From: GCA-003244245 sp032230565
GTDB taxonomy: Bacteria; Actinomycetota; Actinomycetes; Mycobacteriales; Pseudonocardiaceae
Reading direction: 5' to 3'
Length of the DNA: 20,364 bases
NCBI GenBank assembly: GCA_032230565.1
Contig: JAVXWL010000075.1
Location: forward strand, 1-20,364
In this document: positions 14,806 to 20,364 of the stretch, in pieces
How the letters are laid out: each line of letters begins with the position of its first letter
How positions within the stretch are numbered: the stretch's first letter is position 1
Translations under genes and position numbers: made by a program
Notes under the pieces: model-generated
The model's database searches: none
The model's input: the letters and a program-made list of their open reading frames with translations, nothing else
What the model was told of the DNA's origin: nothing

Positions 14806-15004
14806 TCCGGTGGCGAGCTAACGCCTAGGGTTATTCCGGAGGCAACCGCTACCGCAGACGCCTTAGCATTGTCGGGCGAGCCAGGCGCGGAGTGATCACA
14901 GACGTTGCAGGCTCGGTGAGAGACCGTGGCGCCGGGCTGTGTCGATGTCTTATCGGATGACCGCGGCACATTCAGGGATCAGCCACTACCATATCTGAGG
15001 TGAT
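14806..15004. other. Intergenic region, no gene seen
   Basis: No open frame here resembles a protein. Right after the upstream stop, GTTAG and CTAAC arms enclose a GC-rich segment (about 14801-14822), which might be a weak terminator. The end of the region carries the TGAGGTGAT ribosome-binding site of the broken gene at 15005. Confidence 0.3.
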
Positions 15005-15246
15005 ATGGCCGGCGACGAACCCGGGACCGAGTACCCGAGCACGGGTCGCTTCCTGTTGAGTTTTCGCTTAGGTGGCACCGAGCCGCCCCGCGGCACTATC
15101 ACTCTCGCTGAAGGAACCGGGGCGCAGCCCTTCCATGGTTGGAATCGATCTGATGGGGTGCGATCAACAGGCTACGCGGATGGGAAGAGACCGAACCAGC
15201 CGCGCGCCTACTCCCAGAATCGCCTGACACTGACCTTTGTCAATAA
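15005..15246 (+). pseudogene. Small conserved-looking ORF with two frameshifts
   Basis: Starting at ATG 15005 behind TGAGGTGAT, the frame reads YPSTGRFLLSFRLGG, TEPPRGTITLAEGTGAQPFHGW and then changes. Removing one base near 15143 restores IDLMG, and removing another at 15156-15158 restores AINRLRGWEETEPAARLLPES and a TAA at 15244. The repaired product would be about 80 residues. I know similar short actinobacterial proteins of the form RGTIxxxxGxxxxFxGWxDLMxxINRLRG, without an assigned function. It converges on the FAD oxidoreductase gene 53 bases away. Sequencing error is an alternative, since both lesions are single-base. Confidence 0.6.
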
Positions 15247-15298
15247 TCCGCGTCGCCGCGAAGGCAGTCGGGCTTTTACGGATATGCGATGTGCGGGC

Positions 15299-16747
15299 CT
15301 AGCGGCTTGTTTCGGTGGTCAACTCGGTCGCGTCACCAGCGAGCGCAGCGAGAACCAGGGATCGCGGCGGCATCGAAGGCCGATCCCTTGCGGTTTCCGC
15401 GTGCAGCTCGCGGGCGCGGTCCAGCAGCTCCGGGTCCCCGGCAAGCCGATCGACCGGGTCGAGCGCGTTGATCCGGCGCGCCACGGCGCGCAGCAGGGCG
15501 GGATCTCGGGCCGCGGCCGGGTAAACAATGAAGCGCAGGAACAACGGGAGGCTGACGGCGGGGTCGGTGATGTCGATCGGTTCGCCGGACCACCACCGGG
15601 CGCGGTCCCGGTCCTCGGCACTGACTGCGCGAAACCGCGCCGACGCGTCCGCGCCGATTTCGGATTCGAAGCAGTTGACCAGGTCTATGTCGTCGGTGGC
15701 GTGGTCAGCAAGGTCGGCCAGGCGGACAGCCTGCCAGAGCGACAAGGACGCCCCGAATGCGAACGTCGGGTTGGTGTGGCAACGCGCGTCCCCGATCGAT
15801 ATCAGCCCGGTCAGCAGCGGCCCGACGTCGTCCACGACATCGAGTAGCTGATTTCGCAGTTGCCCCATCGGCAGTACAGCGCTCACCGGGTCCGACGGCT
15901 CCAGCCAGGCCGCCAGCCCCGGCAGCCGGACAGCGATCCGGTGGAACGCGGCTGGGTCGCGAAGCTCTCGGAAACCGCGATCCCAGGGCGAGACCATAAT
16001 GCACAGGCAGAACGTGCGATTGTCGCCGATAAAGGTCGCGAAGGCTAGGTAGCCGAGATCGCCGCGGGGTCCGCCAAGCAATGATGCGTACGGCGGCATC
16101 GGCTCGCCGTCGCGGACCCGATAGTGCCGACTGTAGTAGAGCAGGCCACACTCGGAACTGACCGTTGGCAGCGGCCGGGCGCTGGCCGCGGACAACCACT
16201 CCGACGTGCGGGAGCGCCGTCCGGCCGCGTCCACGACAAGATCTGCGGTCAGCGACTCCCCGCTCGCCAGCTTCACTCCCACGACATGCGCGGCGTGGCC
16301 GTGAGGACGCAGGCGCAGCCCGGTCACCTCGGTCCTGCGGTGGGTAACCCGCGGCTGCGCTGCGACCGCGGTGTGCAGTGCAGCATCGAAGACAGGGCGC
16401 CGGCACGCCACGGTAGCCAAGTCCTCGTCGCCCGCTTCCCTTGCGGCATTGCACAGGAAGCTGTCTTGTTTCACCTCGGTGGCGCCCATCTCACGTACGG
16501 CGGAGTACACGTCCGCGAAGCGGTCGCGGAGCACGGCACGAGCCAGGCCAAGGAAGTTGTGCGGCTGCCGAAACTGAGCGATGCCGCGCCGTTGCCACCG
16601 CTGAAACATCTCGTCCGCGGACCACCCATCGAACGACTGCATGTCACCACGGTCAAGTACGACCACCTCATGGGCACCGCGGGCGAAGGCTAGCGCGGCG
16701 GCACACCCCGCAACACCCGCGCCGAGCACGATGACGCGCACCGGCAC
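15299..16747 (-). CDS. FAD-dependent oxidoreductase (group A monooxygenase-like)
   Basis: A 482-residue flavoprotein. The Rossmann dinucleotide motif GAGVAG occupies residues 9-14 (VIVLGAGVAGCAAALAFARGAHEVVVLDR), and the second FAD motif GDARCHTNPTFAFGASLSLWQ lies near residue 330. A substrate domain lies between, including DLVVDAAGRRSR. This layout fits the para-hydroxybenzoate-hydroxylase-like superfamily; there is no halogenase WxWxIP motif. The C-terminal 120 residues are longer than in the minimal family. GTG 16747 was chosen because GCGGGA lies 5 bases upstream; TTG 16759 and GTG 16741 are alternatives. It follows the maleylpyruvate-isomerase-like gene with a 38-base gap, so the two probably form an operon that oxidises one small molecule. 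The substrate is unknown. Confidence 0.85.
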   Translation of the reverse strand: MPVRVIVLGAGVAGCAAALAFARGAHEVVVLDRGDMQSFDGWSADEMFQRWQRRGIAQFRQPHNFLGLARAVLRDRFADVYSAVREMGATEVKQDSFLCNAAREAGDEDLATVACRRPVFDAALHTAVAAQPRVTHRRTEVTGLRLRPHGHAAHVVGVKLASGESLTADLVVDAAGRRSRTSEWLSAASARPLPTVSSECGLLYYSRHYRVRDGEPMPPYASLLGGPRGDLGYLAFATFIGDNRTFCLCIMVSPWDRGFRELRDPAAFHRIAVRLPGLAAWLEPSDPVSAVLPMGQLRNQLLDVVDDVGPLLTGLISIGDARCHTNPTFAFGASLSLWQAVRLADLADHATDDIDLVNCFESEIGADASARFRAVSAEDRDRARWWSGEPIDITDPAVSLPLFLRFIVYPAAARDPALLRAVARRINALDPVDRLAGDPELLDRARELHAETARDRPSMPPRSLVLAALAGDATELTTETSR

Positions 16748-16785
16748 AGTATCCCGCAAGTCAAAGGTCGTGACTATCCGGTCTG

Positions 16786-17658
16786 TCAGGGATTGCGTAT
16801 CAGGGACCTGAACTTCAAACCCAGCCAGGGCTTGCGGCCCCAGGCTATGAGCTGACCCTTGGCGATCGCATTCCGCTGGCTCTGGCGCTGCCAGAACACC
16901 ATGAAGAACGCTGCAGGATCGGCCAAGATATGGCAGTCGGCCCGCCGGGCAGACGGCTCTTCGACCCTGAGCGACCCATCCTCGAAGACGAAATTGATTC
17001 GACCGTCTCCCCGAAGATGCACCTGGTAGGTGGCCTGGAGGCCAGCCGCCTCCTCAGCGTTGACAAACGTCCCAGGCTCGCACGTTTGGATCACCGGGAT
17101 GAAGAACTGCTGCACCACCATGGCCGCATGGGCTGGATTGATCCGCCACGTGCGCCCGGCAGCCTTCGCAATGTCATAACCGTGCATGATCGTTTCGTTC
17201 AGCAGGTTGCAGGTGAGGGCCGACAAGGGCAACGTGGTGCCTTCGACCGTCCACGGACGCTGCTCATCGGGTGAGTGCCCCGCACACTCGGCGAAGTACT
17301 CCTGCGCCCGCTCCTCAATGCGGTCAGCCAGCACAGCCAGATCGCGCTCGGCATCGGACTTCAACGCGCGGGCGTTCATGTCGGCGTTGTCCCGCATATC
17401 CGGGATCATCGAGTCGCCAGCCACCTCAGCAATGCCGGGCACTACTGCCTTATATCGGGAGAGGTCTTGCCGTGCCATCCCAAGCACCAGCATCCAGTTC
17501 TGCGAGAGATGCATGGCGACCTCGGCGATGTTCCACTGGCCTACCGCGCGAACTCCCGGATCAGTGATGGACCGCATCAGGGTCGTCGTCCGACGAACCT
17601 CATCGCGGAGTGCGTCCTGGCTCTGCTGCCACTGGGCTGCCGATACGCTCGCGACCAT
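16786..17658 (-). CDS. Maleylpyruvate isomerase-like (MDMPI) protein with SCP2-like C-terminus
   Basis: A 290-residue protein with an N-terminal DinB/MDMPI four-helix bundle. The likely metal triad is His50 (EVAMHLSQNW), Glu155 and His159 (LLNETIMHGYDIAKAAGRTW). This group includes mycothiol-dependent maleylpyruvate isomerases and many of unknown activity. The last 100 residues (FVFEDGSLRVEEPS, DPAAFFMVFWQRQSQRNAIAKGQLIAWG) resemble an SCP2 sterol-carrier-like fold, which can bind a hydrophobic ligand. ATG 17658 has an AGGGG site 6 bases away, with a CCTATATAT element right upstream that may be its -10 region. Mycothiol use would fit an actinomycete, but the protein may have another partner. 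It is the first gene of a pair with the FAD oxidoreductase. Confidence 0.83.
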   Translation of the reverse strand: MVASVSAAQWQQSQDALRDEVRRTTTLMRSITDPGVRAVGQWNIAEVAMHLSQNWMLVLGMARQDLSRYKAVVPGIAEVAGDSMIPDMRDNADMNARALKSDAERDLAVLADRIEERAQEYFAECAGHSPDEQRPWTVEGTTLPLSALTCNLLNETIMHGYDIAKAAGRTWRINPAHAAMVVQQFFIPVIQTCEPGTFVNAEEAAGLQATYQVHLRGDGRINFVFEDGSLRVEEPSARRADCHILADPAAFFMVFWQRQSQRNAIAKGQLIAWGRKPWLGLKFRSLIRNP

Positions 17659-18042
17659 GTCAACCCCTATATATGCCGGTCAGCGCGGGTTGGCGTAGCA
17701 ATGACTGTAGCCTCGCATCGGGCGATACGTACCGCTGGCGGTACCACAACGCCAGCATCCCGCCTGGTCGATCATCTCAGGCCGCCCTCGCAAGCGGCCG
17801 GTCCGCTCATCTCGTGCCCACCACCGCGGACCGTAATCTTCGGTCTGCTTCACATGAGTGTTGTCGCGTGGGAGAGCCGTGGCAATCCAGCTGGTTTCAG
17901 CTCAGTCGACGCCTATTGGTTGGCTGACCCGGCGAGCGAGAGAGCTGATATTTTAATACCCGAGGCACTGGATCCTCGACGCCCGGACGGCGATTCCCGA
18001 GCCGAGTTCCACGGCGTGCTTGCTCGTCGATGGGCCGCCGGT
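17659..18042. other. Gene-poor region of 384 bases
   Basis: Apart from the CCTATATAT element at 17664-17673 I recognise nothing here. A plus-strand frame runs through the region but is mostly antisense to the isomerase-like gene, and its own part (17700-18192) has no family resemblance or ribosome-binding site. The region is downstream of the 79-residue gene. Confidence 0.3.
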
Positions 18043-18282
18043 CTAATCGCAGCCTGCTCCCGGCTCCTCCGTAATGTTCGAAATGGCGCCGATAAGCCGC
18101 TTCGTACGGGTCTCCGGTTGCATCCACGACGGCAGATCCAGTACTGCCATAATCTCGTCGGCGAGCACCTCGCCGATTATTCCCGGCCATAACCGCTTGG
18201 CCTTCGCGGCGGCGGCTACGGCCATCCGCTGCGGAGCGTACTGGTCGACTTTCTGCGAGACTGCGATCTGTATGTCAAGCAT
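18043..18282 (-). CDS. Hypothetical 79-residue protein
   Basis: A short ORF with an excellent ribosome-binding site (GGAGGT 5 bases before the ATG at 18282). The product begins MLDIQIAVSQKVDQYAPQRM and is mostly helical and amphipathic, with an alanine-rich segment (VAAAAKAKRLW) and a basic stretch near residue 57 (PETRTKRLIG). It has no membrane segment and one terminal cysteine. I do not recognise it. It may be a small regulator or toxin-like component, but there is no partner ORF to support that. A GGCGGC/GCCGCC hairpin sits in its 5' leader at 18296-18312, and the 42-bp element shared with the 88-residue gene lies about 80 bases upstream. Confidence 0.55.
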   Translation of the reverse strand: MLDIQIAVSQKVDQYAPQRMAVAAAAKAKRLWPGIIGEVLADEIMAVLDLPSWMQPETRTKRLIGAISNITEEPGAGCD

Positions 18283-18295
18283 CGGAAACCTCCGC

Positions 18296-18312
18296 GGCGG
18301 CGCTGAGCCGCC
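18296..18312 (-). promoter_or_regulatory. Hairpin in the 5' leader next to the ribosome-binding site
   Basis: GGCGGC and GCCGCC form a perfect 6-bp stem around a 5-base loop. It ends 6 bases before the ribosome-binding site of the 79-residue gene. It could influence translation; at this GC content chance is a real alternative. Confidence 0.25.
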
Positions 18313-18361
18313 TTCTCGGCACCTGAATCATTGGTCTTGAACGGTAGTGAGGCGCGCGGCA

Positions 18362-18403
18362 TAGCGGCGTCCGCCGAATTACTCAGCCCGCATACTCAAC
18401 TGC
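18362..18403 (-). repeat. 42-bp element, copy 1 (upstream of the 79-residue gene)
   Basis: This 42-bp sequence matches 19062-19103 at 37 positions in the same orientation. Each copy begins 79-91 bases upstream of a small minus-strand gene. Read on the minus strand it contains TGAGTATGCGGG followed by TGAG and AATT, and ends in GCGGACGCCGCTA. This copy also overlaps the end of a decayed LuxR fragment (stop at 18396). A shared regulatory site is the simplest explanation. Confidence 0.65.
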
Positions 18404-18540
18404 AAGCCGCGATCTGGCTCTGGTTCAACAGGCCGAGCTTGGTGAGGAAGTGCGGCGGGGGTGCTACGCGGTGCGCTCGGAGAGGCGGAGCCGGGCGGCA
18501 ATCTCCCAGTTGGTTCACCCCTGCACCGCCGCCATAGCCC
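18396..18540 (-). pseudogene. LuxR helix-turn-helix relic
   Basis: Translating the minus strand in two frames gives TNWEIAARLRLSERTA followed, after a break near 18455-18470, by HFLTKLGLLNQSQIAACS and a TGA at 18398-18396. Together these are the recognition helix and end of a LuxR-type DNA-binding domain (normally TNREIAARLxLSxRTVxxHVxxILxKLGL). There are at least two in-frame stops (at 18517-18515 and right after SERTA) and one frameshift, so it is not functional. No N-terminal sensor domain is recognisable upstream. It is a second, separate decayed LuxR gene in this window. Confidence 0.65.
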
Positions 18541-18649
18541 AGGGACAGTGCGCACGCAATGCTCGGAGGTACCGAGAACGGCATGGTCGTGGCTATGCCC
18601 GTCGATCACTAGCCCGCCGTTTCGCAAGACTCGGCACGGCCAATGGGTA

Positions 18650-18690
18650 TGTAGCGCCTCCGACCCGATCACAGGGTCGAAGGCGCTACA
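18650..18690 (-). terminator. Hairpin downstream of the 88-residue gene
   Basis: A 17-bp stem (18650-18666 with 18674-18690) closes a 7-base loop and begins 13 bases past the stop codon at 18704. On the minus strand transcript the only imperfection is a G-U pair, whereas on the plus strand it would be a C-A mismatch; this fits selection on the minus-strand RNA. There is no U-tract, as is usual for high-GC actinobacteria. Confidence 0.75.
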
Positions 18691-18703
18691 GTACGTCTGG
18701 CGA

Positions 18704-18970
18704 TCAGTCCGGCAGGCCCAGTGCGGTCTCCTTGCTCACCTCGAAGTACTCGTTCTGGCTGAACTGGCCGACTGCCGAGTCGACGAGATCCCGCACCTCC
18801 TCCACGGTCTCCGCCTCCCAAAGGCAGACGGCTTTGGTGTCATTGGGATTCGAGAACGTGCTGTGCAGGACGATGCCAGCCGGGAACTCGCGCGCTGGAG
18901 GGGTGGCCGCCCGCACGGCCTGCCGGAACTTTTCCGGATCCGTGATCTGATGAATAGCGGTGACGTACAC
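18704..18970 (-). CDS. Small dimeric alpha/beta-barrel-like hypothetical protein
   Basis: An 88-residue ORF starting at GTG 18970, behind a textbook GAGGAGGT site. MYVTAIHQITDPEKFRQAVRA, GIVLHSTFSNPNDTKAVCLWEAETVEEVRDLVDSAVG and a final FSQNEYFEVS give a strand-helix-strand-strand-helix pattern typical of the dimeric ferredoxin-like (ABM/DUF-type) fold. Conserved-looking His and Glu residues (His7, His35, Glu52) could bind a metal or ligand, but this is a guess. The family is not identified with confidence. A strong hairpin terminator follows and the 42-bp element precedes it, so the gene appears monocistronic and separately regulated. Confidence 0.7.
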   Translation of the reverse strand: MYVTAIHQITDPEKFRQAVRAATPPAREFPAGIVLHSTFSNPNDTKAVCLWEAETVEEVRDLVDSAVGQFSQNEYFEVSKETALGLPD

Positions 18971-19061
18971 GTCTGGTTACCTCCTCAAAACAAATGGTGA
19001 CGGTGGCTGCGCCGAGCCGCTTTGCGGTTGCATGCCGATAATTGTGCACAGACGATCGGTG

Positions 19062-19103
19062 TAGCGGCGTCCGCTAAATTGCTCAACCCGCATACTCAGC
19101 TGC
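19062..19103 (-). repeat. 42-bp element, copy 2 (upstream of the 88-residue gene)
   Basis: Partner of the element at 18362-18403, with 37 of 42 positions identical in direct orientation. The 3' half on the minus strand forms a palindrome, TAGCG-GACGC-CGCTA. It lies 91 bases upstream of the GTG start at 18970, in the 179-base gap after the DUF2182 gene, and is not associated with a LuxR relic here. Confidence 0.65.
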
Positions 19104-19149
19104 GGCTGATGATCCAGACCTCGTGGCCGGTAATGGTGTGGCGACAGGG

Positions 19150-19962
19150 TCACCAGGGGATGAGGGGCATGCTCATCTGGTGCATCGCGGCGCCGCCTGT
19201 CATCAGCCCTGGCACCCGCTCGGGAACGGTGGCCACGGCAAGACCGAGCACCAGCAGCGCGAAGCTCACGAACGTGGCAGCGGCTCGGCGCCAGGGCAGC
19301 AGCTTCTCAGCGGCGATGAAGACGGCGATCAGTGCCATCCATGGGATGCTCATAACACCGAGGGCGAACAGCGCGGTCATCAGTGCCCAGCAGCAGCCGA
19401 TGCACCAGATGCCGTGGCGGGCACCCATCCAAACCGCGCCCAGCGCGCCAGGACGCCAGTGCTCGAGCAGGAAGCTGAACGGACCACGGCAGTGCCGCAG
19501 GCACACATCTTTGAGCGGCGTGAGCTGGTAGGCGGCCGCCGCGATGATCACCCCGCCCGCTACGAGCGGTCCGCTCCGGCTCCAGCTCAAGGCGTCGATC
19601 TCAAGGGCGTGTCCAGCCTTGAGGATGGCGAAGCCGATGAGCCCAACGACAGTCCACGCTGCCAGGTAGCCGACCAGGAGCAAAGCCGGTCCCATCCTCA
19701 CAGCGTTGTTCCCGCGTTCGCGCCGCGCGGCCTGCAGCCGCTGGTACACGAGCACCGTTGGCCACACCGACGGCAGCATCATCGCTGCCATCATCAGTGT
19801 CCACATGCCGGTGAACAATCCGAACGGGCCCGGATCAGCACCCGGACCCCCGTGTTCGCCTCCCATCCGCTGCATCACCACAGCCCAGCAGACGGCGAGG
19901 GCCAGCAGCGGTCCGATCGTCAACAGGGGGCCGGGCCTGACTGGGACGCCGGCCCTCGTCAT
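19150..19962 (-). CDS. DUF2182 family membrane protein
   Basis: A 270-residue integral membrane protein, probably with seven helices, of the DUF2182 family (putative metal-binding membrane protein). Diagnostic segments are FTGMWTLMMAAMMLPSVWPT (residues 50-69), CLRHCRGPFSFLLEHWRPG with a CxxHC-like pair, and GARHGIWCIGCCWALM with clustered Cys and His. The function is unknown; the Cys, His and Met content suggests metal handling. The ATG at 19962 directly follows the TGA of the upstream DUF1326 gene (TGAATG), so the two are translationally coupled. DUF1326 and DUF2182 proteins are common neighbours in bacteria, which supports a joint role. Confidence 0.88.
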   Translation of the reverse strand: MTRAGVPVRPGPLLTIGPLLALAVCWAVVMQRMGGEHGGPGADPGPFGLFTGMWTLMMAAMMLPSVWPTVLVYQRLQAARRERGNNAVRMGPALLLVGYLAAWTVVGLIGFAILKAGHALEIDALSWSRSGPLVAGGVIIAAAAYQLTPLKDVCLRHCRGPFSFLLEHWRPGALGAVWMGARHGIWCIGCCWALMTALFALGVMSIPWMALIAVFIAAEKLLPWRRAAATFVSFALLVLGLAVATVPERVPGLMTGGAAMHQMSMPLIPW

Positions 19963-20364
19963 TCAGCCCGTCCAGGCAAAGGGCGCGGAAAACCCCGAAG
20001 TTCCTGCTTGGGACCATTCCAGTCCGAGGACTCCGACGCGTGAGCGGCCCTTCGCCACGGTTAGCTCACTGTTGGCCGGGTGAAAGACATCAACCAGCCG
20101 GGCGGGGCGGCCGGTGTCCACGCCAAACGGCACGACGTCATCGACCTCGACTTCGAGTGCGTCACCGGCGCTCAGCTTGTGGTTCCCGTTGCTCTGGGTG
20201 ATATCGATGCGCATCCGTTCCACGCCGAGCATCTCGCCCACCAGTGGGGCGAGTGCCTCCATCGGTCCCCCCATCTCGCCGCCGAACACCGCGCCCAGTT
20301 TCTGGAGCTGCTCGTCGGAGGCCCTCTCGTCCACCACGAGCGCGAGCTTCCAGTTGCCGTCGGT
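19963..20364 (-). CDS. DUF1326 domain protein, N-terminus outside window
   Basis: The last 133 residues of a DUF1326 protein. The frame is open to the window edge and begins TDGNWKLALVVDERASDEQL, a characteristic internal block, followed by GAVFGGEMGGPM, MLGVERMRIDI and FGVDTGRPARLVDVFHPANS. The GTG at 20337 lies inside this block and is not the start. A typical family member has about 200 residues, so about 70 lie beyond the window. It is a soluble protein of unknown function and forms an operon with DUF2182, to which it is coupled without any gap. No catalytic residues can be assigned from the sequence. Confidence 0.85.
   Translation of the reverse strand, partial: TDGNWKLALVVDERASDEQLQKLGAVFGGEMGGPMEALAPLVGEMLGVERMRIDITQSNGNHKLSAGDALEVEVDDVVPFGVDTGRPARLVDVFHPANSELTVAKGRSRVGVLGLEWSQAGTSGFSAPFAWTG

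Noticed and set aside
15247..15847. Continuation of the frame starting at 15005
   Set aside because: After 15246 it is antisense to the FAD oxidoreductase; only the first 240 bases belong to a real, broken gene.
17275..18192. 305-codon plus-strand frame
   Set aside because: Its first half is antisense to the MDMPI gene; the second half shows no family resemblance and no start signal.
19123..20043. 306-codon plus-strand frame
   Set aside because: Antisense to DUF2182, with Arg/His/Gln-rich composition; DUF2182 has clear membrane segments and family motifs.
1..20364. CRISPR array, tRNA, insertion sequence or attachment site
   Set aside because: No regular short repeats with spacers, no tRNA-like cloverleaf, and no transposase or integrase motif was found in any frame; the only clear longer direct repeat is the 42-bp pair.

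Overview
The window is about 20 kb of high-GC DNA with GTG starts and a gene content typical of a soil actinomycete: PadR and LuxR regulators, a cytochrome P450, a MEDS/ATPase pair, DUF4383, and a DUF1326-DUF2182 pair. Pseudonocardiales or a related order seems plausible, but that is inference from gene content. I see no transposase, integrase, tRNA, rRNA or CRISPR array.

Layout. (1) 1-2.2 kb: the 3' part of an amidohydrolase (+) faces a DUF4383 membrane protein (-) across a 15-bp-stem hairpin. Upstream of DUF4383 lies a PadR regulator whose stop overlaps the start of a small partner ORF; that ORF runs in frame, without a stop, into DUF4383. (2) 2.3-4.9 kb: a pirin relic, a STAS anti-anti-sigma-like protein (+), and two tandem MEDS-HATPase anti-sigma-type proteins (-). 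This is a partner-switching set with no obvious cognate sigma factor. (3) 5.1-6.8 kb: a tight minus-strand operon encoding a metallo-beta-lactamase-fold hydrolase, an FmdB-type zinc ribbon and a VOC/glyoxalase-fold protein. The first and last genes share a duplicated start region. (4) 7.0-10.3 kb: a sigma-70-family gene broken by a frameshift, overlapping by GTGA an 879-residue ATPase-LuxR regulator. (5) 10.6-11.4 kb: a 58-residue acidic protein and a scar where a secreted-protein 5' end meets the 3' end of an acyl-CoA ligase. (6) 11.4-13.4 kb: a hemerythrin-domain protein and a P450. (7) 13.5-15.3 kb: a LuxR pseudogene, a zinc-ribbon-like orphan and a broken small gene. (8) 15.3-17.7 kb: a maleylpyruvate-isomerase-like/SCP2 protein coupled to an FAD oxidoreductase. 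(9) 18.0-20.4 kb: two small orphan genes, each preceded by the same 42-bp element, then the coupled DUF1326-DUF2182 pair.

Most intact genes belong either to small-molecule catabolism or to stress and regulation. At least six loci are decayed, mostly by single-base frameshifts (pirin, sigma factor, acyl-CoA ligase, two LuxR relics, a small orphan). This is either an accessory region undergoing decay or a sequence with indel errors, and that ambiguity affects every pseudogene call below. The observations I rate most worth following are the shared 42-bp element in front of two small genes, the duplicated translation-start leader in the MBL-FmdB-VOC operon, the frameshifted sigma factor coupled to a LuxR ATPase, and the G10 tract in a secreted-protein ORF.
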